DNA from: Cryptomeria japonica
Taxonomy: Eukaryota; Streptophyta; Pinopsida; Cupressales; Cupressaceae
Assembly (NCBI RefSeq): GCF_030272615.1
Contig: NW_026729138.1
Span: forward strand, 114,972 to 178,971
Direction of reading: 5' to 3'
DNA length: 64,000 bases
The notes beneath the pieces were generated by a model. That model was not told where the DNA came from and searched no databases. It saw only the letters and a list, made by a program, of their open reading frames with translations. The first letter of the stretch is position 1. Every line of letters begins with the position of its first letter. This document shows positions 63,832 to 64,000 of this stretch, one piece after another. Both the position numbers and the translations under genes were made by a program.

Positions 63832-64000
63832 ACCCCTATGACCTAATAATGACTCAAATAATTATCCATGATTATACAAGAATCAAGAATGCTCATGATT
63901 GACCAGGGACACATCACATATACTCAAACCATAGTCACAAAATATTGACACACAAAATAGTCACAAAACATTGTCACATATTATTCAAAAATTTGCCTCT

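Larger units (their letters stand above)
47401..64000 (+). repeat. 47.4-kb-spaced direct duplication, copy 2
   Basis: Second copy of 1-16,599, cut by the window end. Unlike copy 1, its left context is visible: the match begins inside a G-rich telomere-like block that continues smoothly leftwards to 46,925. The start of the match is therefore just the window start of copy 1, not a biological breakpoint. Every lesion seen in copy 1 genes (nonsense codons, frameshift, lost splice acceptor) is present here too, so those genes were dead before the duplication. Confidence 0.97.
59063..64000. mobile_element. DNA transposon, copy 2, cut by window end
   Basis: Begins with the same GTGCACAAAGATGGT terminus. 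Includes left subterminal repeats (59,157-59,335), the unknown multi-exon gene and the 359-bp tandem array, and ends in the short-repeat zone. The transposase half lies beyond the window. Confidence 0.8.

Overview
This is nuclear DNA of a seed plant, most likely a conifer or other gymnosperm. It is AT-rich and repeat-dense. It has one spliced TIR-NBS-LRR (TNL) disease-resistance gene with a 5.4-kb intron and the two-exon layout and wording familiar from conifer TNLs. It also has several kilobases of degenerate telomere-like repeat, long CT/GA microsatellites and at least four kinds of mobile element. No rRNA, tRNA, CRISPR or bacterial-type operon was recognised. The species call is inference.

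The largest feature is a near-perfect direct duplication. Bases 1-16,599 recur at 47,401-64,000 (offset 47,400, later 47,401). By eye I found seven substitutions and one A-run length change. The window therefore holds one full 47.4-kb unit plus the start of a second. Both ends of the duplication lie outside the window. It is either a very recent tandem duplication or an assembly/haplotype duplicate.

Each unit has two parts. Part one is a ~10.1-kb inverted-repeat element (complete at about 45,522-55,629, right part at 1-8,229). Its arms are degenerate TTAGGG repeats on the left and CCCTAA repeats on the right, flanked by matching inverted AT-rich ends around an AT-rich centre. Part two is ~37.3 kb of other sequence.

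Part two runs as follows. An AT-rich spacer (8.2-11.6 kb) is followed by an 8.86-kb DNA transposon (11,663-20,520) with terminal and CpG-rich subterminal inverted repeats. It carries a plus-strand multi-exon gene of unknown function and a convergent minus-strand DDE-type transposase gene, both broken. A 359-bp tandem repeat lies between them, and a GA microsatellite lies upstream of the transposase. Next come AT-rich DNA (20.5-23.6 kb), a tandem array of palindromic ~150-250-bp units (23.6-25.2 kb) abutting a CT microsatellite, a 1.6-kb direct tandem pair (26.5-29.7 kb) and purine-rich low-complexity DNA (30-31.2 kb). A cluster of small inverted-repeat elements follows (32.8-34.5 kb).

The TNL gene (34,773-42,567 or beyond) starts 243 bp after one of these elements. 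It has one in-frame stop in its TIR exon. Its intron carries an antisense retroelement gag-like relic and a small foldback element. From 45.5 kb the palindromic element and the second copy begin. Apart from the TNL, nearly everything recognisable is mobile or repetitive DNA, and most recognisable TE genes carry disabling mutations.
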